DNA of 64,000 bases from Knoellia sinensis KCTC 19936 (GTDB taxonomy: Bacteria > Actinomycetota > Actinomycetes > Actinomycetales > Dermatophilaceae), in assembly GCF_000768705.1 (NCBI RefSeq), contig NZ_AVPJ01000001.1, positions 62,001-126,000 of the forward strand. Reading direction: 5' to 3'. Both the position numbers and the translations under genes were made by a program. How positions within the stretch are numbered: the stretch's first letter is position 1; every line of letters starts with the position of its first letter. Under the pieces are notes generated by a model. That model was not told where the DNA came from and searched no databases. It saw nothing but the letters and a program-made list of their open reading frames with translations. Below, in pieces: positions 49,892-61,342 of this stretch.

Positions 49892-50674
49892 TCAGCCGCT
49901 GGCGGGGGCGGCCTTGTCGACGGCGCCGCCGTAGCGACGCTCGCGGTCCGCATACATCTCGATCGCCTGCCACAGGTCGCGCCGGTCGAAGTCGGGCCAG
50001 AGCGTGTCGAGGAAGACCATCTCGGCATAGGCGCTCTGCCACAGCAAGAAGTTGCTCGTGCGCTGCTCCCCCGACGACCTCACGAAGAGGTCGACATCCG
50101 GCATGTCCGGCTCCGGCAGGTAGCGCGCGAGAGTCCGATCGTCGACGTTCTTGGCCTTGATGCGGCCCCGCGCGACGTCCTCGGCCATCGCTCGAGCGGC
50201 GTCCCCGAGTTCGGCACGCCCGCCGTAGTTAACGCAGAAATACAGCGTCAGCCCCGTGTTGTGCTGGGTCAGCTCTTGGGCGATCTCGAGTTCCTTGATG
50301 ACCGAGCTCCACAGCCGCGGACGGCGACCGACCCAGCGCATCCGCACGCCCCACTCATGGAGCTGGTCGCGTCGGCGCCGGATGACGTCGCGGTTGAAGC
50401 CCATGAGGAAGCGCACCTCGTCCGGCGACCGCTTCCAGTTCTCGGTCGAGAAGGCATAGGCGGACAGGTGCGTGACTCCGGCCTCGATGGCCCCGGCGAC
50501 GACGTCGAGCAACGCCGCCTCACCGGCCTCATGACCCTTGGTCCGCGGCAGCCCGCGCTGGTTGGCCCACCGACCGTTGCCGTCCATGACGATCGCAACA
50601 TGTCCGGGGACCTGTGCGGGTGCCAGGGCTGGCGGCTGGGCTCCACTGGGGTGCGGGAAGGGGCGGCTCGTCAC
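49892..50674 (-). CDS. uppS: Isoprenyl transferase (cis-prenyl diphosphate synthase)
   Basis: 260-residue cis-prenyltransferase making the polyprenyl diphosphate carrier for cell-wall synthesis. Catalytic Asp in [12 protein letters not shown]; further blocks [47 protein letters not shown] and [12 protein letters not shown] start overlaps the recO stop as GTGA. recO followed by uppS is a usual actinomycete order. Chain length not predictable. Confidence 0.94.
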   Translation of the reverse strand: MTSRPFPHPSGAQPPALAPAQVPGHVAIVMDGNGRWANQRGLPRTKGHEAGEAALLDVVAGAIEAGVTHLSAYAFSTENWKRSPDEVRFLMGFNRDVIRRRRDQLHEWGVRMRWVGRRPRLWSSVIKELEIAQELTQHNTGLTLYFCVNYGGRAELGDAARAMAEDVARGRIKAKNVDDRTLARYLPEPDMPDVDLFVRSSGEQRTSNFLLWQSAYAEMVFLDTLWPDFDRRDLWQAIEMYADRERRYGGAVDKAAPASG

Positions 50675-51396
50675 CGCTCCACCATACGGAGCGAGCGCAC
50701 ACCGCGTTCGAGGTGCCACTGGAGGAACGCCGTCGTCAGACCGCTCCCCTCACGCCGGTGCCGGACGTCCGATGCGTCGGCGATCACCCAGTCCCCGGCC
50801 AGCAGTGCCGCAAGGAGGCGAAGCGTCTCCGGAGCGGGGGCACTTGAGCCGGGCGGACGGCATACGGAACACACTGCGCCACCCGAGACGACGTGGAAGG
50901 CACGGTGTGGGCCCTCGGCGCCACACTTCGCGCAGTCGTGGAAGCTCGGCGCCCAGCCAGCGATCGCGAGCGCGCGCAGCAGGTAGGCGTCGAGGACGAG
51001 GTTGGGGTCGTGCTCCTTGCCGGCGAGCGAGCGCAACGCGCCCGTCACGAGGAGGTATTGCTGCAGCGCCGGCTCACGCTCCTCGGTGAGCCGATCGCAC
51101 GTCTCGAGAACGGCGTTGGCGGCGGTCCACGCGTCGTAGTCGCGCGCACACACATCACCCCACGACTCGATCGTCTCGGCCTGGGTCACCGTGTCGAGGT
51201 TGCGCCCCTCGTAGCACTGGAGGTCGACGAGCATCCCGGGCTCGAGTCGCGCCCCGAAGCGTGACTTGGTGCGGCGCACGCCCTTGCCGACGGTGCGGAC
51301 CTTGCCCATGCTTCGCGTGAGCACGGTGATGATGCGGTCTGCCTCGCCCAGTTTGTGGGTGCGCAGCACGATCCCCTGGTCACGGTAGAGCGGCAC
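50671..51396 (-). CDS. recO: DNA repair protein RecO
   Basis: 241-residue recombination mediator that loads RecA through RecR. N-terminal OB fold ([38 protein letters not shown]), helical body, and a four-Cys zinc site (CAKCG...VCSVC). GTG start. The gene contains an exact GGACGGCATAC motif copy at 50855. Confidence 0.94.
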   Translation of the reverse strand: MPLYRDQGIVLRTHKLGEADRIITVLTRSMGKVRTVGKGVRRTKSRFGARLEPGMLVDLQCYEGRNLDTVTQAETIESWGDVCARDYDAWTAANAVLETCDRLTEEREPALQQYLLVTGALRSLAGKEHDPNLVLDAYLLRALAIAGWAPSFHDCAKCGAEGPHRAFHVVSGGAVCSVCRPPGSSAPAPETLRLLAALLAGDWVIADASDVRHRREGSGLTTAFLQWHLERGVRSLRMVER

Positions 51397-51493
51397 CCCC
51401 CGATTGTCCCCCGCCCCTCTGACATTCCCGGTATGCCGTGCCGCTGGGTTGCGATCCCTTGTCGCCGTGGCTGCCGGGGAGGACGATTGAGTC

Positions 51494-52192
51494 GTGGGCG
51501 TGGAGGAGCGCTGGCAGCGACTCGCCCGGTGGGCTGGTGCCCTCGGGCTGCTGGGAATCGCCCTGCTCTACGCGCCGATCATCGCCATCTCGACCTTGGG
51601 CGAGCCGCCCCTGCACGCGTCGGAGGCCGAGATCGCCGAGTTCTACCGCAACACCTCGACCACGTCCTGGTACGAGGCTGCCGAAATCACCTCTGTCATC
51701 GGCACCCTCGTGCTGACGTGGGCTCTCGTCGGCGTTGCGATGGTCCTCGGACGGGCGGAGGGCGCACCGTTCTGGCGCGCCGCCATGGCGGTGCTCGCCG
51801 CCGGGATCCTCTCCGCCAACAGCGTCGGAAACGTGGGATGGGCAGTGGTGGGGAGGCACGGGCCAGAGCTCGACATCGACGTCGCCCACTACGCGTTCGA
51901 CTCCGGCAACATCGCCTTCGCCAACCTGTGGCTCGCACTGGCGAGCTTCGCCGTGGCCTGCGGCTGGGTCACCCTCGAGACGGGCGTGTTCCCCCACTGG
52001 ACCGGATGGTTGGCGATGGCCGCGGCAGTGGGGTTCGTCGTCGCGCGGTTCTTCTGGACCAGCGAGGTGTGGCTCATCCCGTACGCGGCGTTCTGGGTCT
52101 GGATGATCGCGCTATTCGTTCGACTGGTGCGCGGGCGCGTGCCATCCCCGGGGCCAGCCCCCACCGCGACGGAGGAGCATGCCTTGCCGTAG
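51494..52192 (+). CDS. Hypothetical membrane protein
   Basis: 232 residues with about six membrane segments (14-34, 66-86, 95-112, 138-160, 166-186, 190-212) and a Pro-rich tail. One extracytoplasmic loop reads SEAEIAEFYRNTSTTSW. It resembles DUF4386-like uncharacterised membrane proteins but I cannot assign it. GTG start; GACGAT 6 nt upstream is a weak -10. Divergent from recO across about 97 bp. Confidence 0.7.
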   Translation: MGVEERWQRLARWAGALGLLGIALLYAPIIAISTLGEPPLHASEAEIAEFYRNTSTTSWYEAAEITSVIGTLVLTWALVGVAMVLGRAEGAPFWRAAMAVLAAGILSANSVGNVGWAVVGRHGPELDIDVAHYAFDSGNIAFANLWLALASFAVACGWVTLETGVFPHWTGWLAMAAAVGFVVARFFWTSEVWLIPYAAFWVWMIALFVRLVRGRVPSPGPAPTATEEHALP

Positions 52193-52237
52193 CCCGCACG
52201 CTTGGTGAGCGGACGGCATACGCCGCCGTTGATTCGC

Positions 52238-52253
52238 TAGAACACACGTTCGA
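52238..52253. promoter_or_regulatory. SOS (LexA) box upstream of alkB
   Basis: TAGAACACACGTTCGA contains GAAC-N4-GTTC, the actinomycete LexA consensus core, centred about 28 bp before the alkB ATG and 7 bp before its -10 box. Confidence 0.8.
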
Positions 52254-52260
52254 TTTGCGA

Positions 52261-52266
52261 TAGCGT
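52261..52266 (+). promoter_or_regulatory. Candidate -10 box TAGCGT of alkB, leaderless
   Basis: TAGCGT ends 6 nt before the ATG; the LexA box lies over the expected -35 region. Confidence 0.55.
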
Positions 52267-52272
52267 AGCCGC

Positions 52273-52896
52273 ATGGCCGCAGCGCTGCAGCACTCACTCT
52301 TCGACACGGGCGACGCGATCGAACTCGGGCCGCTCTCCCCGACTCGGACCGTGCTTGGCCGCGGCGCCTGGGTCGACTACCAACCGAGTTGGCTCACCGG
52401 GGCCGACCTGCTCTTCGACGAGCTGCATTCGGACGTGCCGTGGAAGGCGGAGCGGCGTGAGATGTACGAACGGATGGTCGACGTCCCCCGCTTGCTGAAG
52501 TTCTACGAGCAGGGCGAACCGCTCCCCCACGACGTCCTCACCGAAGCGCGAGAGGCGTTGTCCGAGAGGTATGCCGGTGAGCTGGGCGAGCCATTCGTCA
52601 CCGCTGGCATGTGCCTCTATCGCGATGGGCGCGACTCCGTGGCGTGGCACGGCGACCGCATCGGCCGGGCGAAGGATCAGGACACGATGGTCGCGATCCT
52701 GTCGGTCGGGTCAGCACGCTCGCTCATGCTGAGGCCGCGCGGAGGGGGGTCCTCCCTCGGGTTCTCTCTCGGGCACGGCGACCTCGTGGTCATGGGTGGT
52801 TCGTGCCAGCGGACGTGGGACCACGCCATTCCGAAGACGACCAAGCCGGTGGGGCCTCGCATCTCGATCCAGTTCCGGCCTCGCGGGGTTCGCTGA
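52273..52896 (+). CDS. alkB: AlkB-family alpha-ketoglutarate dioxygenase
   Basis: 207-residue Fe(II)/2-oxoglutarate dioxygenase that removes alkyl groups from bases. Iron ligands: HGD in SVAWHGDRIG and distal His in QRTWDHAIPK; the 2-oxoglutarate Arg pair is in PRISIQFRPR. ATG start, leaderless. The perfect SOS core upstream indicates LexA control, whereas E. coli alkB belongs to the Ada regulon; prediction only. Confidence 0.9.
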   Translation: MAAALQHSLFDTGDAIELGPLSPTRTVLGRGAWVDYQPSWLTGADLLFDELHSDVPWKAERREMYERMVDVPRLLKFYEQGEPLPHDVLTEAREALSERYAGELGEPFVTAGMCLYRDGRDSVAWHGDRIGRAKDQDTMVAILSVGSARSLMLRPRGGGSSLGFSLGHGDLVVMGGSCQRTWDHAIPKTTKPVGPRISIQFRPRGVR

Positions 52897-52943
52897 ACCT
52901 GACCGCTGGACAAGGGCACCACCCCCGCTGGGAGGATCGGGCT

Positions 52944-53762
52944 GTGCCCCAGTCGACGAACGGTGACGTCAACGTCAGGATGTTGACCGACATCGATGAG
53001 ATGCGCGAGGCCGACGCGCTGCTGCGCGAGGTGTGGGGTGCGGGCCCGGGCGACGACCCACCATTCACCGTTGACACGATGCGCGCACTGTCCCACACCG
53101 GTGGCTATGTCGCGGCTGCGTTCCTCGACGGCGTGATGGTCGGTGTTGCTGGTGGCTTCCACGCCTTCACCGGGCCTCTGCACTCTCACGTCGCTGGCGT
53201 GCGAGCGGGTATGCAGGGCAAGGGGATCGGTTTGGCCATGAAGGAGCACCAGCGGCAATGGGCCCGCGATCACGGCATCGCTTCCGTGTCGTGGACCTAT
53301 GACCCACTCATCCGCCGCAATGCGTGGTTCAACCTCGGTCGCCTGGGTGCGCGAGCGGTCGAGTATCTCCCCGAGTTCTACGGCGTCATCAGGGACAGCA
53401 TCAACGCGGGCGACCTCACCGACCGGATGTACGTCGATTGGCCGGTCGAAGAGGTCGAGCCCCACGATCTCCCGCCACTCGAATCATTCGAACCCGTCGT
53501 GGACATCGACGGAGATCGCCCGGTCGTGACCACCGCCGCGCCCCGGGAATGGTCGAGCCTCGTCCGGTGCGCGGTTCCCGCGGACATCGAGGCCCTGCGG
53601 CGCGTCGATCCGGAGGCTGCAAGGGCGTGGAGGCTGGCGTTGCGCGCGGGATTGCACGGCGGCATGACCCATGGCTTCACGGTCACCGGGTTCGACCGCT
53701 CCGGTTGGTACCTCCTGGAGCGTCGGGAGTCGTCGCCATCACGAGAGGGCCGAGACCGATGA
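52944..53762 (+). CDS. GNAT N-acyltransferase (COG3375 type), NSAR partner
   Basis: 272 residues. The GNAT core has VGVAGGFHAF, HSHVAGVRAGMQGKGIGLAMKEHQRQWA (acyl-CoA loop) and TYDPLIRRNAWFNLGRLGA, then a C-terminal extension. COG3375-type GNATs are often encoded beside N-succinylamino acid racemase/OSBS enzymes and some succinylate D-amino acids. GTG 52944 has GGGAGG 8-9 nt upstream; the longer frame overlaps alkB. Its stop overlaps the next ATG as ATGA. Confidence 0.87.
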   Translation: MPQSTNGDVNVRMLTDIDEMREADALLREVWGAGPGDDPPFTVDTMRALSHTGGYVAAAFLDGVMVGVAGGFHAFTGPLHSHVAGVRAGMQGKGIGLAMKEHQRQWARDHGIASVSWTYDPLIRRNAWFNLGRLGARAVEYLPEFYGVIRDSINAGDLTDRMYVDWPVEEVEPHDLPPLESFEPVVDIDGDRPVVTTAAPREWSSLVRCAVPADIEALRRVDPEAARAWRLALRAGLHGGMTHGFTVTGFDRSGWYLLERRESSPSREGRDR

Positions 53763-54868
53763 GGATTCACAGCGTCGAACTGCGGGAAGTGGCCCTCCCT
53801 CTCGTCACTCCCTTCAGGACGTCGGTCGGCAGCCAGGACGACCGCAACGCGTTGCTCGTTAAGGTGACCACCACCGATGGTGGCGTCGGCTGGGGCGAGT
53901 GCGTCGCCGAGGACGACCCGTACTACTTCCCCGAGTACCTCTCAGGTGAGCGCGAGGTGATCCAGCGCTGGCTGGCGCCGACGCTCGCCGCCGTGACCGA
54001 CCTGCGCGCCGCCCAGGTTCCCGGACTGCTGCGACCCGTGCGCGCCCACACGATGGCCAAGTCCGCGATCGAGATGGCGGTTCTCGATGCGGAGTTGAGG
54101 GTGCTCGGGGTGTCGCTGGCGCAGCACCTCGGAGCCGTGAACTCCTCCGTTCCGGTCGGGGTGTCCGTCGGGATCACCGACACGCTCGATGCCCTGGTCG
54201 AAGCAGTCGCCGGCTATCTGGAGGAGGGGTACGGCCGGGTCAAGCTCAAGATCGAGCCCGGCTGGGATCTGGAACCGGTCCGTCTCGTCCGCGAGAGCTT
54301 CGGCGACGACCTCGCCCTCCAGGTCGATGCCAACACTGCCTACGGTCCGAGCGACATCCCCCACCTGCGACGCCTCGACGAGTTCGGCCTCGTCCTCATC
54401 GAGCAGCCCTTCGCGCCCGACGATCTCGACAGCCACCGTCGCCTGGCCGCGCGGCTTGACACGCCGGTCTGCCTCGACGAGTCCATCCGTTCAGCCCGCG
54501 ACGCGGCGACAGCGTTGCGCATGGAGGCCTGTTCGATCATCAACATCAAGCCCGGCCGGGTCGGTGGCTACCTCGAGTCCCGTCGCATCCACGACCTCTG
54601 CACGTCCACCGGCGTTCCGGTGTGGTGCGGAGGGATGCTCGAGACCGGGCTGGGACGCGCCGCAAATCTGGCACTGGCCGCCCTGCCCGGCTTCACGCTC
54701 CCCGGTGACATCTCCGCCACCGCCCGCTACTACGCGCGCGACATCACGGCGCCGTTCGTGCTCGACAACGGGCGACTCCGCGTGCCGGATGGGCCGGGCA
54801 TCGGCATCGAGCCAGACCCTGCTTCGCTCGAGGCCGCGACGACGTCAGTCGAGGTCCTGACCTACTGA
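53759..54868 (+). CDS. o-Succinylbenzoate synthase / N-acylamino acid racemase
   Basis: 369-residue enolase-superfamily enzyme of the MenC2/NSAR group. Catalytic KxK in RVKLKIEPG, metal ligands Asp in LQVDANTAY, Glu in LIEQPF and Asp in CLDESI, general-acid Lys in IINIKPGRVGGY. No menaquinone genes surround it and it overlaps the GNAT gene, so I favour N-succinylamino acid racemisation over the menaquinone role. The long upstream frame is GNAT shadow. Confidence 0.88.
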   Translation: MRIHSVELREVALPLVTPFRTSVGSQDDRNALLVKVTTTDGGVGWGECVAEDDPYYFPEYLSGEREVIQRWLAPTLAAVTDLRAAQVPGLLRPVRAHTMAKSAIEMAVLDAELRVLGVSLAQHLGAVNSSVPVGVSVGITDTLDALVEAVAGYLEEGYGRVKLKIEPGWDLEPVRLVRESFGDDLALQVDANTAYGPSDIPHLRRLDEFGLVLIEQPFAPDDLDSHRRLAARLDTPVCLDESIRSARDAATALRMEACSIINIKPGRVGGYLESRRIHDLCTSTGVPVWCGGMLETGLGRAANLALAALPGFTLPGDISATARYYARDITAPFVLDNGRLRVPDGPGIGIEPDPASLEAATTSVEVLTY

Positions 54869-54874
54869 CCCGGT

Positions 54875-56690
<1,816 letters not shown>

Positions 56691-56706
<16 letters not shown>

Positions 56707-56735
56707 CAGCGAAGGAGGAGGCGTGAGAAACGCAC
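56691..56735 (-). CDS. leuL: Leucine leader peptide of leuA
   Basis: 14-codon frame from GTG to TGA reading MRFSRLLLRCRDGA, with three consecutive Leu codons (CTC CTC CTT). It ends about 77 nt before leuA. CATACT ends 7 nt before the GTG, so it would be the first codon of a leaderless transcript, as in other actinomycete leuA leaders. Ribosome stalling at Leu codons under leucine shortage would open the hairpin at 56667 and allow leuA expression. Confidence 0.72.
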
Positions 56736-56742
56736 GAGATCG

Positions 56743-56748
56743 AGTATG
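56743..56748 (-). promoter_or_regulatory. Candidate -10 box CATACT of leuL-leuA
   Basis: CATACT is part of an exact GGACGGCATAC motif copy; it ends 7 nt before the leader GTG. Confidence 0.45.
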
Positions 56749-56879
56749 CCGTCCGCCCACCTCCGCGTCAGCCCCGGTCCGCACTCTGGTCACCCCAGCC
56801 CTTGCAACCCCCACGCAACCTCAGCGTCCAGGGTCGCGAGAGCAACCGTCGGCGCTGACGTTGCGAGGTCGTCCGCCGG

Positions 56880-56885
56880 TAGGTT
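56880..56885 (+). promoter_or_regulatory. Candidate -10 box TAGGTT, leaderless
   Basis: TAGGTT ends 7 nt before ATG 56893, same as the gluA arrangement. Confidence 0.45.
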
Positions 56886-56892
56886 GCCTGAC

Positions 56893-57687
56893 ATGATGAT
56901 CCGCCCGGACACGTTGGCCGCGATCAAGGCCGGTGAGGTCGACCTGGCCTTCCGTCGCTGGGACCGCCCGAGGGTCCTCGTCGGCACGAAACTCCGCACC
57001 AGGGTCGGGCTCATCGAGGTGACGAGCGTGGATCGAGTGGCCGCCACTCGCATCACCGCCACCGAGGCACGGCGCGCGGGAGCGCCCGATCTCGCACAGC
57101 TGCGGAAGATGCTTGAGGGCAAGTCCGACCGCCCGGTGTGGCGTGTCGGCCTGCGCCACGCAGGCGCCGATCCTCGCGAAGCGCTGCGTGCCTCAGCACC
57201 CGATGCCGACGAGGTGGCCACGATCCGCGCGAGGCTCGACCGGCTCGATGCGGCATCGGCAATCGGCCCCTGGACGCGGGCCACCCTGGCGATCATCGAC
57301 CGGTCCCCGACCGTGCGGGCTCCCGACCTGGCCGCGGAACTCGGGCGTGACACACCGACCTTCAAGCGGGACGTGCGCAAGCTCAAGGAGATCGGGCTCA
57401 CCGAGTCGCTCGACATCGGCTACCGCCTCTCACCCCGCGGCATTGCCATCGTCGATGCGGAGTCCGATGCGCCCCGCACGGACCGCGAACCGGCTCCGGA
57501 GGGCACGCCACTCCCCCGCATCGGCGCGCCCGCGACCCGAGCACTTCGGGCCGAGGGCATCTGGACCCTCGAGCAGGTCCGCGAGCTGTCCGAGGAGCAC
57601 CTCGCGCGGCTGCACGGCGTGGGGCCCGTGGCCGTGACCCTGCTCAAGGCAACCCTCGCCGACCGTGGCTGGACCCTCGCTGACTGA
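56893..57687 (+). CDS. ASCH domain, winged helix and helix-hairpin-helix fusion
   Basis: 264 residues. The N-terminal ~95 form an ASCH-like barrel (IKAGEVDLAFRRWDRPRVLVGTKLRTRVGLIEVTSV). The middle (about 130-185) looks like a winged helix (SPTVRAPDLAAELGRDTPTFKRDVRKLKEIGL), and the C-terminus has an HhH-like element (ALRAEGIWTLEQVRELSEEHLARLHGVGPVAV). ASCH domains bind RNA or modified bases; the combination suggests a nucleic-acid-binding regulator or base sensor. ATG 56893 or 56896. Divergent from leuL. Confidence 0.78.
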   Translation: MMIRPDTLAAIKAGEVDLAFRRWDRPRVLVGTKLRTRVGLIEVTSVDRVAATRITATEARRAGAPDLAQLRKMLEGKSDRPVWRVGLRHAGADPREALRASAPDADEVATIRARLDRLDAASAIGPWTRATLAIIDRSPTVRAPDLAAELGRDTPTFKRDVRKLKEIGLTESLDIGYRLSPRGIAIVDAESDAPRTDREPAPEGTPLPRIGAPATRALRAEGIWTLEQVRELSEEHLARLHGVGPVAVTLLKATLADRGWTLAD

Positions 57688-57703
57688 CGTCACGGCCGCG
57701 CGT

Positions 57704-58471
57704 TCAGCCGCGGCAGCGGACCGACAGGCAGGTGACGCAGCCCTCGAGCTTCTCGAACTCGCTGATGTCCACGGTGACGACCTCGTGCCCTCGACTGCGC
57801 ATCAACTCGGCCGTTCGCGGAGCGCTTGCAGCCATGAGCAGCAGGTTGTCGTCGAGCAGGACGACATGGGCTCCGCCCTCTTCGGGCATCCCCTCGTAGT
57901 GCGGGAACGCGCCCGGCCAGTCCACGACGGGATCCCAGCCGATCACGGTGCCGTTCGGTAGCGCGGTGACGGCGGACTTCAGGTGCAGCGCCCGCTCGAC
58001 CGTCACGGCCTGGGTGCGCATGCCCACGGACTCCAAGTGCCCTGCGAGTTGCTGGATCCCTGCACCGTTGGTGCGCCCACCCAGACCGACGTATGCCGTG
58101 TCGCCGACTTTGAGGACGTCTCCCCCGTCGAGGGTGCCAGGGTCTTCGATCCGCACGACGCGATAGCCGAGGTCGCGCACGACACCCTCGACTGCCGCCA
58201 CTTCCGGTTTGCGTTCCGCCGCACCGGGATTCGTCAGGATGGCAAGGTCCCCCGACACCACCACGGCGTCCTCGATGAAGACGGCATCCGGGCACTCATC
58301 GGCCGCCGGCACCTCGACGGTCTCCCACCCAGCGGTGCGGAGGGTGGCCGTGTAGTCCTCCCACTGCTGCACGGCCAGACCCAGGTCGATCTCGGACTTC
58401 TCGAGGTGGGTGACGAGCCCATCGGCAAGCCGAGGACCGGGGCGACGGATGAGGGCAGTGCGGCGGGTCAC
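57704..58471 (-). CDS. ddaH: Dimethylargininase (DDAH)
   Basis: 255-residue guanidino-group hydrolase of the pentein fold. N-terminal block TALIRRPGPRLADGL, substrate Asp/Glu region CPDAVFIEDAVVV, Gly-rich DPGTLDGGDVL, catalytic His in LHLKSAVTAL and catalytic Cys in LEGCVTCLSVR. Would split methylated arginine into citrulline and methylamine. TAGGGT ends 6 nt before the GTG. Confidence 0.92.
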   Translation of the reverse strand: MTRRTALIRRPGPRLADGLVTHLEKSEIDLGLAVQQWEDYTATLRTAGWETVEVPAADECPDAVFIEDAVVVSGDLAILTNPGAAERKPEVAAVEGVVRDLGYRVVRIEDPGTLDGGDVLKVGDTAYVGLGGRTNGAGIQQLAGHLESVGMRTQAVTVERALHLKSAVTALPNGTVIGWDPVVDWPGAFPHYEGMPEEGGAHVVLLDDNLLLMAASAPRTAELMRSRGHEVVTVDISEFEKLEGCVTCLSVRCRG

Positions 58472-58477
58472 CCGACA

Positions 58478-58483
58478 ACCCTA
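58478..58483 (-). promoter_or_regulatory. Candidate -10 box TAGGGT of ddaH, leaderless
   Basis: Minus-strand TAGGGT ends 6 nt before the ddaH GTG. Confidence 0.45.
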
Positions 58484-58560
58484 GGGTCCACCCATCGAAG
58501 AGGACGCGCGTCCAGCAAAGTCAGGCGACAGCACGGCATACGGTCCGGCACTCTGAGCGC

Positions 58561-59457
58561 ATGGCACTTCCCGACGGATTCACGGTTCGCCCCCACGTCC
58601 CGGCCGATGCACAGGCTGTGTGCGACGTTGTCGCCGCGACCGAGCTGGTCGACGCTGGAGAGGCAGCCATCGAGCTCGAGGACATCCAGGGCGACTGGGC
58701 CCGGGCGAGCTTCGACCTTGCCACCGAGAGCATCGGCGTCTGGGACGGCGACCGCCTCGTCGCATTCGGCGAGGTGTTCAAGGGGCGCCGGGCCGAGGGT
58801 GGCGTGCATCCGGAGTTTCGCGGGCGCGGCATCGGCACATGGCTGGCCGACTGGGTCGAGGAGTTGGCCCGCAGCCAGGGGTCGCGCCTGGTGGGCCAGA
58901 CCGTGCCCGGCGGCAGCCACCCCGAGGAGTTCTTCAGGGCGCGCGGCTACCGCGAGGGGTGGACTTCGTGGGTCCTGCAACTCCCCCAGGAAGCGACCAT
59001 CGCACCGCAGCCACTTCCAGCCGGCTACTCTCTCCGTGAGTTCGCCGGTGGCGGTGATGGACGCATCGCCTTCCAGCTGATCGAGGATGCGTTCGGCGAG
59101 TGGCCGGATCGCGATCCGTCCAGCTACGACGACTGGGCACCGCGAGGGCCGCTGCGACCCGGCTTCGAGTCGTGGCAAATCCGCTTCGTCACGGACGACA
59201 GTGGCACCGATGTGGGTGTGGCCTACACGATCCTCGCGGATCGCACGGGCTACGTCGACGCCATCGCCGTGCGACGCGACCAACGCGGGCTGGGGCTGGC
59301 GAGGAGCCTGCTCTCCGACGCCTTCCAGCGAGCCCGTGAGCACGGGGCGACGATCAGCGAGTTGTCGACCGACTCACGCACCGGCGCTCTGGGCCTCTAC
59401 GAGCATGTCGGCATGAACGTGACCCAGACCTGGCGCCACTGGATGACCGACCTCTGA
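58561..59457 (+). CDS. Tandem GNAT N-acetyltransferase
   Basis: 298 residues with two GNAT folds. The first (about 5-150) has VHPEFRGRGIGTWLADWVEE; the second (about 160-298) has AIAVRRDQRGLGLARSLLSDAFQRARE and STDSRTGALGLYEHVGM. Both acyl-CoA loops look intact. Double GNATs in actinomycetes include mycothiol synthase (MshD) and antibiotic-modifying enzymes; the layout fits MshD-like proteins but I lack a decisive motif. Three bases separate its stop from that of the converging asd. Confidence 0.87.
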   Translation: MALPDGFTVRPHVPADAQAVCDVVAATELVDAGEAAIELEDIQGDWARASFDLATESIGVWDGDRLVAFGEVFKGRRAEGGVHPEFRGRGIGTWLADWVEELARSQGSRLVGQTVPGGSHPEEFFRARGYREGWTSWVLQLPQEATIAPQPLPAGYSLREFAGGGDGRIAFQLIEDAFGEWPDRDPSSYDDWAPRGPLRPGFESWQIRFVTDDSGTDVGVAYTILADRTGYVDAIAVRRDQRGLGLARSLLSDAFQRAREHGATISELSTDSRTGALGLYEHVGMNVTQTWRHWMTDL

Positions 59458-59460
59458 GCC

Positions 59461-60507
<1,047 letters not shown>

Positions 60508-60569
60508 GAGGCGGCGCGGAGAGCGCCGCCCCGACGACCACTCCGTGGGCTTCATGGGCGCGACCACGC

Positions 60570-60600
60570 CGGTACTTGGTCACGTCGGTACTTGGTCACG
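60570..60600 (+). repeat. Two tandem copies of CGGTACTTGGTCACG
   Basis: Identical 15-mers at 60570-60584 and 60586-60600, one base apart, in the asd/secreted-protein divergent region. Could be direct-repeat operator sites or a chance duplication. Confidence 0.75.
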
Positions 60601-60650
60601 CCTGTCGGGAAACCGACGGGAAAAGATCACGAAACGGTTACGGTTGAATT

Positions 60651-60670
60651 GTTACCTACCAGTTGGTAAC
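60651..60670. promoter_or_regulatory. Candidate TetR-type operator over the secreted-protein promoter
   Basis: GTTACCTACCAGTTGGTAAC is a near-perfect 20-bp palindrome of TetR-family style. TTGAAT (60644-60649) and TAACCA (60667-60672), 17 bp apart, could be -35 and -10 with the palindrome between. No TetR gene is in the window. Confidence 0.5.
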
Positions 60671-60755
60671 CATCCGAGCCAGAGTGAGGGGGCGACTCTG
60701 CTCGCATCGAGCGGCCTCAACGAGGAGGCCGCCCCATCAGGAGGAACCACCACAC

Positions 60756-61262
60756 ATGAAGCGAATTCTCACGGTCATGCTTGGCCTTCTCGCGGCACTG
60801 GGTCTCACCCTGGGCCTCACCACGACGGCCACCGCTGCCCCCAAGGCCAAGTACACGAGTTCAACCCAGTCCGGTCTGCTCCAGCTCGGGACGACCCTCG
60901 GCCTCTTCACCATCACCGGTTTCGGCGGCACTGAGTACGACGCGGCCACGGGCACGATCACCGCGCCTGTCACCAACAACGTCGAGGCGTCGCAGAAGGT
61001 CATCCAGCACGGCGGGATCACCCTCGCGAAGGCCGATGGCAGCTCCCTGACCATCGAGGCCATCAAGTACGACATCAAGGCCGGCCTCGTGTCCGGCGTC
61101 ATCAACGACGAGCGGGTCAACCTCTACGTGGCGGAGCAGACGTCCGACACGACTGCCACGCTGACCGTCCACCCCGAGGGTGGCGCCATCCTGCGACAGT
61201 TCGTCAACCTGTTCGGCATCCCGGCGGACGGCTCCGTGTTCGGAACCTCGAGCCTGAGCTGA
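60756..61262 (+). CDS. Small secreted protein, unknown function
   Basis: 168 residues from ATG 60756 with a strong AGGAGG site. A Sec signal peptide runs to about residue 28 (cleavage after TATA-A or AAPKA). The mature part is beta-rich and Thr/Gly-rich, with no Cys and no membrane anchor (LLQLGTTLGLFTITGFGGTEYDAATGTI). Not a family I know. A TetR-like palindrome upstream and a strong terminator downstream mark it as a regulated single-gene unit. Confidence 0.8.
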   Translation: MKRILTVMLGLLAALGLTLGLTTTATAAPKAKYTSSTQSGLLQLGTTLGLFTITGFGGTEYDAATGTITAPVTNNVEASQKVIQHGGITLAKADGSSLTIEAIKYDIKAGLVSGVINDERVNLYVAEQTSDTTATLTVHPEGGAILRQFVNLFGIPADGSVFGTSSLS

Positions 61263-61287
61263 CTGACGTCACTCCCTGGATGACGAG

Positions 61288-61320
61288 AGGGGCCGCACCA
61301 GCCTTGCTGGTGCGGCCCCT
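61288..61320. terminator. Strong bidirectional terminator
   Basis: Perfect 15-bp arms 61288-61302 and 61306-61320 with a 3-nt loop, followed by TTCTTC on the plus strand. Lies between the secreted protein and the converging BCCT gene. Confidence 0.85.
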
Positions 61321-61342
61321 TCTTCGCTCAAGGAAGAGCGGG

